DNA of 64,000 nt from contig NC_092576.1 in the NCBI RefSeq assembly GCF_037975245.1, positions 39,765,611-39,829,610 of the forward strand, read 5' to 3'. Positions 47,701 to 59,700 of this stretch are shown here, piece after piece (the stretch's first letter is position 1; each line of letters starts with the position of its first letter). The notes under the pieces are model-generated. The model worked only from the letters and a program-made list of their open reading frames with translations, did no database searches and had not been told where the DNA came from. Origin of the DNA: Apostichopus japonicus. Taxonomy: Eukaryota; Echinodermata; Holothuroidea; Aspidochirotida; Stichopodidae. The position numbers and the translations under genes were made by a program.

Positions 47701-50700
47701 CGAATTCGGGGCGGCTCGTTGATTGTGAGGAAGCACTTATCTAATCATCAATTTTTGTGAAAAATATCGTACTTTTTTTCAGAAAATATTTTTGACTAGT
47801 AATTGGAAACTCAATGTATCAAGAAGTACTGGGGGTAGACCTTATCATTGCATTTTGAGGGAAGTCAGATCTTCAAGTGCAAAATATTGTTTTTTCATTT
47901 AAGGTTATCATGGTTTTCTTGCGAGGTGTGTACGGCGTAACTTTCGATGTAGGCTTAGAGGTAGGATCGGCCCATGCATACTAAATGAGAACGTGCAAAA
48001 ACGTTTGAAGTGTTGTTTTGAACAGTGCCCGTGAAGCTGTATACTTTGAGAATTCCAAGGGCAGTGACAACGTGCAATGTCTCAGTGCAGTATACAACTG
48101 AGTACCAACTCAGTTCCGTAATGTAACATGTGCGCGAATAGCCCGTATTACTTGCAAGAACATTATACTGTACTGTTCTAGCCCCGAGAAATGATCAATT
48201 CGGCTTTCACTTAATCTGTGGTAGGAAAAATCATGATTCCTGAATAATTTTCAGGAATAGGCCTATTGTTATTTCCGAACGGACGTTGAGAACTGTTTGA
48301 ATATTAAACGGCAATTTTTATTGTTCGCAGCAATCGCCGGAATTCTGTTTGCTAACGTTTCACTCATCAAACCAACTGTTTTGCTCCCACTTGAACATTT
48401 GTATTGTACGTTGAATTTAAACAGTATAAGATACGTGCTTATACACTATCCCTTCCCTTGACCGAGTATAAACCCTCGGTCTTCTTTCTACCGGCGACGA
48501 TCGATATTCTTTTGTTACCGGATTGGAAGGAATTAAGTAGGATTACAGCCATTGACCGTCTGACGGTAACAATGAACTTCACACTTTTAGCTGGCATGAA
48601 TAGAATTAGGGAAGCCTTCCGACGGAATCTGCGCTCTGATAAACAGTTCCCCGCAATTAACTGCATTTCAATGCGGGTTTTAACAAAAGATAGAGCACGG
48701 TTTAAACGCACAGAGCGCGATTAAGAGCGCGGTTTTCCAATTTACTTAAAAGCGGTACTGTATATTCTGTATGTGTACATGTATGCAAAAATGACGTGTG
48801 GTATGTTACAGTTCCTTAAGAAGAAAGGAAATGATTGTGGTCAAGCTGGGGAAAAAAAATGATCACAGTACAATTGGGTGATTGGTAAGTACACATCACA
48901 GTGTACAGTGCAATTTGGTGATTGGTAATGACACATCACAGTGTACAGTACAATTGGGTGATTGCTAAGTACACATCACAGTGTACATTAAAAATGAGTG
49001 ATTGCTAAATACACATCACAGTGTATAGTACAAGTGGGTGATTACCAAATACACATCACAGTGGTACAGTGCAATTGAGTGAAATCTTGCTAAATACACA
49101 TAGTTTAATTGGGTGTTTGCTACATAAATACACATCACATTGTTATTGGGTGATTGTTAAGTACACATCACAGTGATACAGTACAATAGGTAGATTGCTA
49201 AATGCACATCACAGTGTACAGTACAATTTGGTGATTGCTAAATACACATCACAGTGGTATAATACAATTTGGTGATTGCTAAGTTAAGATGTTCTACCAT
49301 TGAACATTAAACAAGCTTGCAGTATACAGTACAGTATAACTGAGAGAATATATTTGTCAGCTAGCCACACTTATACATCGACTCATATGTATCTAGGCTG
49401 TATAGCCTAACATGTTGGGAGCCTGTACTGTTCTAACCTAATTCACTCTGGAGACTAAAGTAAAAGCTATCCCAACATTTGAAGAGACAGTCACACTCTT
49501 CCATTTATATCAATTGTTCTACATTGTGTAGTTTGAATACTGTAGACCCCTGTGGTGATGATATCAAGAAGCCTCATTTAGCCTCTTTAAGATGTCTCTC
49601 TGGGCTTGTGTTCTGTGGCTGGTATATCTCTTACTTGAAACAGTTTTTGTCTTTCCATCCTTTCAGAAGCCTGAACAAAGGCGACGTTTTCAACTGTGCA
49701 ATACTCGGCTCCAGAGCTTTCTTGATTCAGCCCGAGCATATCGAGATCATGGGGTACGGCCGGGACATGACGGGGAGCGTCGAGTACCTCAAGGAGACCC
49801 TGGAGGGTATCAACCGAATAAACAGTAACCAAGAGGTCCTGACCCCGATCCATGCGGACGGGGACGGCCACTGCCTGGTCCACGGTATATCCCGGGCCCT
49901 CGTGGGCCGGGAGTTGTTCTGGCATGCCTTGAGGACTAGCCTGAAGGCCCACTTCCAGGAAAAGTTAGACATTTATAAGGCCATGTTCCACGACTTTGTG
50001 GACTCGAAAGAGTGGGACCAGATCATCGCGGAGAGCGACCCAGACTTTGTGCCTGGGCCGAATGAAGAGATGGGTCTTCAAAATATTCATATATTCGGGC
50101 TGGCTAATGTACTTCATCGACCTATTGTCTTGTTGGATTCGTTAAAGGGCCTTCAAAGTGCGGGTGATTACACCGGTGAGTGATAAGAGTTTGTTATTAC
50201 ACCAGTGAGTATTGAGAGTTTGTTATTACACTGGTGAGTGTTGAGAGTTTGTTAAATTACACCAGTGAGTATTAAGAGTTTGTTATAACACCAGTGAGTG
50301 TTGAGAGTTTGTTATTACACTGGTGAATATTAAGAGTTTTTTATTACACCAGTGAGTGTTAAAAGTTTGTTATTACACCTGTGAGTGTTTTGCTGAATAG
50401 GCCTAAATACCATTTACGGGCTAATCCTACATTATTAAATATAACTATGATTCTTAATAATTCCCATCTTCCCGAATATTTGCTTTCCTTTGCATCTCGC
50501 CGTATCAGGAGTTTTTCTACCGGCTCTAGTGGAGCCAGAGTTATGCCAAGGTCCTGATGGGTCTCTTAACAAACCTCTTTGCATCGCTTGGAGTAGCTCA
50601 GGAAGAAATCATTTCATTGCCCTGGTCGCAGTTAAAGGTATAATTTTCTTCGTTTGTTATTTACACATCTCAGCATTTATCAACGTTTATTCCTTTCCAT

Positions 50701-53700
50701 TTGTCACAAGAAACTTGTTTGTTCAAATCTTTAATCGCGAAGGTACAGTAATTCATGAATCCTGTAAATTGTTTATTTGTATTCTACGGTGTCATTTATC
50801 AACATATACCTTTTCAGTCGGTACAGAAGAAATGTGTTGGTTAAAATCTTTCATTCTGAAGGTACAGGAATTCATGATTCCTGTAAATTGTTTATTTGTA
50901 TTTGACGGCATCATTTATCAACATAAACCTTTTCAGAAGATATGTGTTTTATTGCTGTCTTGATATAACCTAGAACTTGTAGTTTATCGATTGATGAAGG
51001 ATTACATAAGTTCAACAGATCAATAGTTTGGCCATGGCCTGGCCTCTTTCTGCAAATTTGACTTTTACCTTCTTGCACGAAATTAAAAATGTCTGGCAGT
51101 AATCAGTCAACTTTATGAAAAGATCTACAGTGATCTGATTTTAATCGGATCTCTGGTAACATGTCGTTAACTAACAAAGGCTGGTGTTCCACTCACCAAA
51201 CCTACAATTCGTCTCTTTCAGTAATAATAATAATTCTCATTTCTTATATAGTGCAACTTACAATAAAGTCTCGCCACGCTGTACTTAACCCTGGTCATTG
51301 GTAACTTGTCACACGTATACACCAAAGTGTGCACAATTCAAACAATCTCTCCTGGGGCACCACAGTGCACTGCAGCCATGTGTCCCCTGGGGGACTTCCC
51401 ATAGGGTGCAGCCACAAACCGGCGCACGCAACTATATTTACAAGTCACCTCGCAAGTCCCCATTTATACACCTAGGGAAGAGAGTCAACCTGTAATCCTT
51501 AGATCACAAGTCCACTGCTTTAACCACAACGCCCTCTGTATACACATTGGTCACTTGTTGCTATTTTGCTAACATTCCTTTGGCCAACCGAACTTGCTGT
51601 CCTAAAAAAGAAAAGTGTCAAAGGACAACCAGATAAATAATCCTTAAAAACCTTTCAAAGTTGCCATGTTATACAACTGGCCTTAGCACATGTATGATGA
51701 GCACACACTGCCTGGCTGAATGGTGACTGGACTCAACCATGGTGGCATGGAAAATTGTGGCTTGTAGAATTTAGACCAGTTGAGACTTTGCCCGGTTGTC
51801 TTCGATCTGGGAAGTCGACACGCAGCATCTTCCCGACATGGCCGTCGTGCAGTGCCCTTCCCCCCTTCCAAGATCCCCTCTGCAACCGCGAATGTTATCT
51901 TTGGCGATCCATATTTACTTCACTCCTCTCTTACCTGTCTCCTACAACAATAACGCAAATTTCCTGGTCTACCCAGACCCCACTGGTATAATTTTTGCAC
52001 TGTGCCCCCGGTGACCTCTCCCACAGGTCACTGTGCACTCTCTCTCCGTTCTGAATTTACCATTCTGAAGGAAAATGCATCTTTTTTTTCGGTTTTCACT
52101 TACGCCAAACTGATGTTTTCTTGCTGGAATTCTGCTGCTTACGACCGACGAAGGTTCTTAACAGAGTTAAAGACAGGATTCTTCAAGTTTCTGCTAAGTA
52201 TCCTTTTGTTTTCGGCAGTTTTCTGCCTCTTTTGACAATTTACAGGGGTCCGTATCGATTCATCTCGTTTCAGGTCGACCTCTACCAAAGCTGCCGAGGT
52301 GGATGCTCACCAGAGTCTGGGGAGCTCCTCAGAATCTCATAAATAGATATATCGAATTTGACGAAGATGACATGTGTACGATAGGAGGAGACAGGTCCCT
52401 GCAGGTAAGGTCTTAATTTATCGTTCAGAGTTGAGTTCAGATTTAGTCTTTAGAAGGTGGAATTAGGTGCTTGCTCGTCGTATTTGAAGACGAATACCTT
52501 TTTAGCTGTTTTTAAACTGTTTTTAAACTGTCATTATACTTCTTAGTCTGGTTTAACTGTTTAGGTTTCTTTTTACTTATTTTTTATTGTACAGTGCTTC
52601 GAGATTTCTGGGAGGCTCTATATAAGTATTACATATTATTATTACCTAACATATTGTGGTCATTTAGCCATTGCACCTACAGAGATATTATGGAGAATGA
52701 CGTAGTGGTCACTTTTTTTGTAGTGTTTGTCTCTGAATATTGTCTTTTTAATATATTTATAATTTTGTTTGTGTGTTTATTCCTGTGCTGGGGTTTTCTA
52801 TGGGTAGGCTTTCCAAGGGGCATGTGCTCTTTTAACCTGTTATGTTAAATACTATTTTTTCCAGTGTGCAAAAGTTGCTATATACACCTTTACAACGTTT
52901 TTTTAATTTTAATTTAATTATTTATATAATTTTTTTGCTGTGCCATACAGGAAAACAATATTCTCTGGTAAAACTGGAAATGAGATGTGAATTGATTTAA
53001 ATTAAGGCCATCCTTTGATGTTTTCACAAAATGGACAATAGTTACTGTAGCATGTATTTAATAATGAGATTTATTCAAAGATTGTTTTCACACATCTTCA
53101 CACATGGGAGGGACCACTTTTAGTGCAACGGGGAGCGGGCAGCGGGTTTGGGGGAATTGATGGGAGAGGGAAGGTTGTGGAAACACATTTATCAATTATA
53201 AACTACAATGCATTGCCAGCTGTCTTCACTAATGTAGAATTAAGTAATCAGTGTATATCAGTACATATGGGTCATATCGTGTGGGGTCAGTAGGATTCCC
53301 GGTGACACTAGCAGATTTAGAATTAATGTGAGAATTCATCAGGGTAAGTTACTGTAGCCTCATTGAACATAAACAGTACCATACACTCAAACTGTGTCTG
53401 GGTTACAGGGTTTGGGAATTGTGAGTAAATCCTGTTTTTCAATTGGAAAGTCACAAATTGTTAATTTTTGTCTTTTTTCTGACTTGGAGAGTTCTTAACT
53501 TGCTCACAATATATGATATGAAGCCGATTATTCACAGTCCGAAAACGCATGCTGTATATTCGGAAGAAGTTTTGTCTAAATCTGAAAGGGTCAGCTGAGA
53601 TTTAACTTGCTCACAATATACGAATAGATGGAGCCGATAATTCACAGTCCGAAAACGCATGCGGTATATTTGGAAGAAAGTTTTGTCTAAAATCTGAAAG

Positions 53701-56700
53701 GGTCAACTGAGATTGCTCATAATACCCAATATGAATCTGATAAGTCACAGTCCAATCACTAACGGTATGTGCTGCAGTTTCGTCTAAATCTGAAAGGGTC
53801 GCCGGATATTTCAGTAATTGCATGATTTGATATGAGATGATGAACCCAACGAATGGAAGACTGTTAGATAGAAGGTTTGTAGGAATTAGCTGTGTATGAA
53901 TCTAGTTTTTTGGTTTTGGTTTTTCTTTCAACAGGATAAATATATCCAGAGATTGGCCTCTGCGATGGAGGAGGTCTTCCAACAAGAGTACGGTGTGCAT
54001 CCATCGGTCGTCGCCGATGTCCATCACTACATCTACAAGAGGACGGGTAAGTCCAGCACTGTCGTGATCCCGCTTCAGTACTGGTTGAGACAAAATAATA
54101 AGACACAATCAATACGCGTGAGTGAGAATATACTTCTCTTCTATTTGGTGGTTCCGGTATATCTGATATGACATAGGTGACCTCGGGTAGGTGTATCTTA
54201 TGGAATATATATACAAGTGACCTTAAAGAGTATAGAATATTTAGTTAATCTTTTACAAGCACTCAGTATGTAAGCTGTATGGGGAGGTGATGGAGGGAAG
54301 GGACATACCCATAGGAGTAGTGTACAGTGATACAAGATATGTGTGGGAATGTTAAAGTGGTTTGAAGGTTGTAGATGATATGAGGTAGGTTTGGTGGCTT
54401 GGTAGAGAAGGTCAGGCATGGGACTCCTTCATAAGACTTGCCCCCTCTGGGAGAGGGTGACATATTTAAAGGAGCAGTTTAGACATTTAATAATATGGCC
54501 AATCTCATCTTCAAGATTTTAAAGGAGCAGTTTAACATTTCATAATATCGACAATGTAATCATCAAGATTTAAAGGAGCAGTCTAGACATTAAAACAAAT
54601 TGGCTGTCATCAAAATTTAAAGGAGCAGTCTAGACATTTAATAACATGACCAATGTCATCTTAAGATTTAAAGGAGCAGTCTAGACATTTAATAATATAC
54701 AACATATAAACTGATTAACACCGAGCCGTTAAATACAATACCCTTATTTTGCTAACACGTCACCAGGTATCGTGGGTCTTCGTCAAGAAACCATCATCAC
54801 AGCCACCCGACGAGCTATCGAGGACCGACAGTTGTACTCCTGCCTGCTCTGCAATGCCGTCTCGCAGATAATGGACGCCTGCAATGTGGACCTTGATTCT
54901 CTGAAGCCAGGCGGAGAACACTACGAGCTGGCGAAAGACACCTACCATGAACTCGCCGAAGGCAGAATCTATTCCTTTCCAGGTGGGGGTGAGAGTCATT
55001 TTTTTTTCTTCAGTATTCTGATGAAGGGACTCTAGTTCTAATATGCTCTACATAGGATTATGTGAGGACTTGTTTATCAAGTTTATGTCAGAAGGGGTGA
55101 AACATCTGTTGCTCAGTCACTTAATTATTTCTCATTTTTCTTCAAAGGTTATTATAGTCAAGTCTTTGGCTTGGTTGATTTGTATTATCTGTTGTTTGGA
55201 ATAGAAACGTTGACTTCTATGGCTAGCCAAATGGCGGATAAATTGGAAAACGCTTTGATCGATTGATAATCCTGGTTCATCGATTGATGATCCAGGTGTA
55301 TCAGTTGAGAATCCAGGTCTGATGATGGATTTATAACCCTGTCAGGATTTCGACTAGTAAACCTGGATTATGGAATAAAAATTGGAAAATCAGCCGAAAA
55401 TCCAAGATTTTCAATTGATAATCCAAAGTTTATCGAAGTAATTAAGATAAACCTGGATTATCAACCTAAAATCCAGGTTTGTCGGTAACAATTCAGGATT
55501 ATCGACCAAAAAACCTTGATTTTCGACTGATAAAACCTTGATTCTGGAAATGATAAACCTGGAATATTGACTGATGAACCTGCATTATCGACTAATGAAC
55601 CTGGATACTGGAAAAATAAACTTGGATTCTGAAACAATAAACGTGGATTTATATTGAATAAACCTGGATTATCGAAAACTAAACGTTTTTAAATTTTTTA
55701 TTGGACATTGGCTTGCCATAGACTTCATGTTTAGCTTCAGTTTATTTTCTCTAGATGTATCCTCCAAAGTAGTTATAAGAGACATAAATGCAACAACAAA
55801 AAAGATATACCACAATAAGGTAATACAGATGGTAGTCACAAGAGAGATACATATACAAATAGGTATTCAGAAAATAATACAAAATTACTGAGAGCAGTAC
55901 TGACATGGTGGCACCAGCACTACAGTTAGTGCTGGCGATTGTGAAAGAAGTCAAGTACGGGAAGGTTACCATCATCTTAGCACATAAAATTGACTTAAAC
56001 TGACATTAACGACTTAAGACTTTGTTGGAAAAAGGTTAAATGCATTATAAGCACTGTGGCAGACTGACACCATTGTCATGATTACATGGGCACACACTCC
56101 TGAAGTAAAAGGACACATGTTACGGTTGATATGTCTTGCTGAAGAAATTTATTCCCACAAGAACCTTCGGGTGGATTTGTTTACGACTCTTATAAACTAC
56201 TCCTATGTGTGTTAAAAACAGGGAAATTGCTTGACATGTCCATTTTACTAGAAAAACATAAAAGGGACTTCTGGCAGGACATTTTGAAACTTTTGAAACA
56301 AATCATGTGTGTTACTATTTTGCAGCAAGTGATAACAATATATAATGTAAAGAAATGTATTCAAAACTTCCTATGAGCAAATCATGTGACACATTTCCCA
56401 AGGTATTTGGGTGGGGTGGGGTTAGGGGGTTAGGGGCTTGTTAAACTATAAACATCACTGCCCTTTCAAGTAGTTTTTAGTCTGGCTTGAAAGACACATT
56501 ATAAACACAGAATATGAAAACGAGTGGGTTGTGTTATGCGTTTTATTTAAGGTTTAAATGCTAGGAGGAGAGACAGACTTTTTGCAACAGAAATTAATGT
56601 AAGAAGTACTTTGTTTTTCATTCCCACTAAATAGGTAATGGGACAAACGGAGGGGGAAGGGGTGCCTGCAGTGCCACAATCAGATTTTGGACTGGGGGGT

Positions 56701-59700
56701 GGGCAAAAGTTCGAGTCGGGAGCAACCTCTGTGCGCGACCAGTTTGGTCATTTTAGGTACTTTTGTAATATACCCCATATCCTAACACTTGTAAGCATGG
56801 TAACAGTGGGGGTGTCTGGCTTCCACTGCTGCAATTTATGTTACCTTTAATAGTTTGGTGGATTTCTTCTCTTTTCAGGTTTACAATGTCACTATGACCC
56901 TGTCCTGGATGAACTTGTTGTTGACTTGTCACAAACATCTGCTTCCTGTACCTGCTGTAAAGGGTGAGTTTCAGAGTTCCTGCTACTGTGTTGTTGTTCA
57001 TATATGCTACTCATGTTATCCCTTGATTCTAATAGAGATTCTAATAGAGAGCGTGGTGGCCAATTGGCTAAGGCGTCGGACTTGTGATCCAAGGATTGCT
57101 GGTTCGATTCCTGCCTAGTTCATTACGTTGTGTACTTTGGCAATATGCTATATCTCAATTGCCTCTCTCCACCCAGGTGTTAAATGGGTACCTGTGAGGT
57201 AACTTGTCATTGGGCGCAGTATATAACTGCAGCCGCATGGAGGGATTGTCTCTGGGACAGGTTATCATTGACCAGGGGTAATATAACGTCTGTAAAGCGC
57301 TTCAATGAGACATATTGCTGGTGTAATGCGCTATATAAAAGTGGAATATTATTATTATTATTATGAACACTGTACAGTTGGCATATATACACATTGTGAT
57401 AAAACTGTAATGTGTACTTCCTTTAACAATTTGCAAAGCACAGAAGTTGTCCTTATGTCTTGCTTATGTCTTGCTCTTGTCCTTATGCTAAGTGTAAACT
57501 ACTACTGCAATGGTATGACTATCTCGCTACAGTACCGAAATGTGTACTAGAAATTGTTGTTGTGTTAACAGATAGATATCATAATGAACCTGTGCTACCT
57601 CTACAATTGTGTAAATGTATAGTTACAGTACTGAAATGTGTACAAAAAACTGTTGTTGTGTATGTATTTTTTAGATCATCCTGCAAGCAGGAACTCCCGA
57701 AGAAGCCTCATTCCTTATCAAAGCCGCAAGCTGACCGAAGTCAGTCTCTTACATTCATATTTAACGTCCATGAATTTGAATTGTTAATTGTCAACAACTC
57801 TGTAACTGGACAACATACATTAATCTTGCAATGACTCGAACCAGGGACCTTATGATTGAAAGGCATTGGCGTTAACCACTGAGCTAACACTCCACTCCTC
57901 TGTTGTGTAAACACATAGTTATCACAGTGAACCTGTGCTATCTCTACAATTGTGTAACTCTATAGTTACAGTACTGAATTTGTACGACAAAGTGTACTTT
58001 GTGTAAATACATAGTTGTCATTGTGAACCCTGTGCTACCTCTACAATTGTGTTAATGTACAATTTATGTATATGACTTTATATGTATATATTTGAATATG
58101 CACAGAAATGAATGTTGTACTACATAAATTGTAGTTGTGTAAATACACTGCCTAGTACACACATAAGGATTATATTACATTTATTCAAGTTTAATGAATG
58201 GGTATTACTGTTGCTAAATTTGTGTAGACATATAAAGTTAAGGTAAGTTTATTGGGTATTATACAACACCTTATTATATTCCGGCCATTTGATTGGTCAA
58301 TTGCTCGTCGATTGGATACAAAATCCGCTCTATTGCACGTTATGATGATAGAACCATGGGTTATACTTTTTTGATAGCACTTTTTTCAATGGTAAGAGAG
58401 CAGAGAAACCTGTCAGTTCAAAACAATCTGTTGCATGAGTGCATTTTACATCCAATTATATCCAAATTTGAAGGTGTTGTATAAAACAAATAATGAATGG
58501 TTTCCATTCGTGCAATAGTGCAAATATTTCATTCGTTGAAAGATGTTATTTGTTGCATTCAACTCGGCTGCGCCTCGTTGACTTCAACTCATGAAATATT
58601 TGCACTATTGCACTCATAACCATTCATTATTTGTATACTATACTACACTTGTGGAAATGAAAAACACATAGTGGTGGTTCTATATGTTGATTTGGCTGGT
58701 CTTACTCAGACCACATTGACTACCAGTCAAGTTGTGTATAAATCACGTAAAGTTTATGTTTACAAGTTAAGTATGCACCTGGGCTACTGCTAGTGTTGTG
58801 TGAATGTGTCCGTATGGTACAGCACTACATGTATGCTACCAGTGTCTATTCGTAAGGTATTTTATTCCAATTTCAACCTTTGCTGACATTTCAAACTTTC
58901 TCTGTGCCAGGAGAATCCCATTGCTTCATGTTCCTATGGGTGTAACTTAATGTCACTGCCAGTACAGTGTGTAGCTTATATTACAGCCAAGTTAAAAATG
59001 CATCAAGTCTGTCAAATACAAAGAATCAAAAGAGATATGGGTGTACAGTGGTTGCCTTTCTCCATTTTGAGAACTACGATGATCCATATTTCCTGTGGAT
59101 AACATACATATCTAAATAATTATATTTTGTGTGTGTGGAGAAATTGTGTGCATTTGATACATCCAACCCTGTATTCTCGTGTTGATTGATTTGTGCGATG
59201 TTTGGTTCTTTTACGCCAGGAAGGAGTTGAGATTGGAGAGAGCAGATGGCTCTATAGTCTACCACAACGGAGACAAGACCGCCACCCCGGCGCCAGACAC
59301 TAAATGCAGTTGTGGCTTCAAACATTATTGGGATGGCAAAGAGTTTGACAATATGCCACTGATGTGAGTCGATACTAAACTTTATCGTTAATTCTCATAA
59401 CATGCTCAACCTGTCATTAGATATATAATGTGATGTCCGGGCACGGAGCTGGAAAGCTGACTAAAATATAACAAAGACGAAAGTCTGTAATGATACACAG
59501 TGACGAAAGTCCGTAGTAAAGTAACATTACAACTTGTATTTTACAAAGAAAAGTTTACACCGTTCCTTTCGTCACGAAAAACAAGGAAACAAAAAAACGG
59601 TTAGTATGATTGACTGAAAGTTTTCGAAACACACAAAAATACTTGATATCTATCAGCGTAGGTCGTAAATGCTGCAATTTACTAACTCGTAGATACCGTG

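Larger units (their letters stand above)
44758..48762. mobile_element. ~4 kb DNA transposon-like element in VCPIP1 intron 1
   Basis: The 29 bases at 44757-44785 are the perfect reverse complement of 48735-48763 (ends CAGTACCGCTTTTAAGTAA...). Ends starting CAGT with TA on both sides fit a TA target duplication, as in Tc1/mariner-pogo type elements. Near both ends lie reiterated GCGCGnTT-like words. Inside are a BEN-domain exon, a 250-bp direct duplication and a 262-bp promoter-like tandem duplication. I recognised no transposase. Confidence 0.72.

Noticed and set aside
51755-52235. Overlapping plus-strand open frames in VCPIP1 intron 3
   Set aside because: Several frames are open at once, which indicates GC-rich chance frames; no family motif, and the VCPIP1 frame skips from 50637 to 52274.
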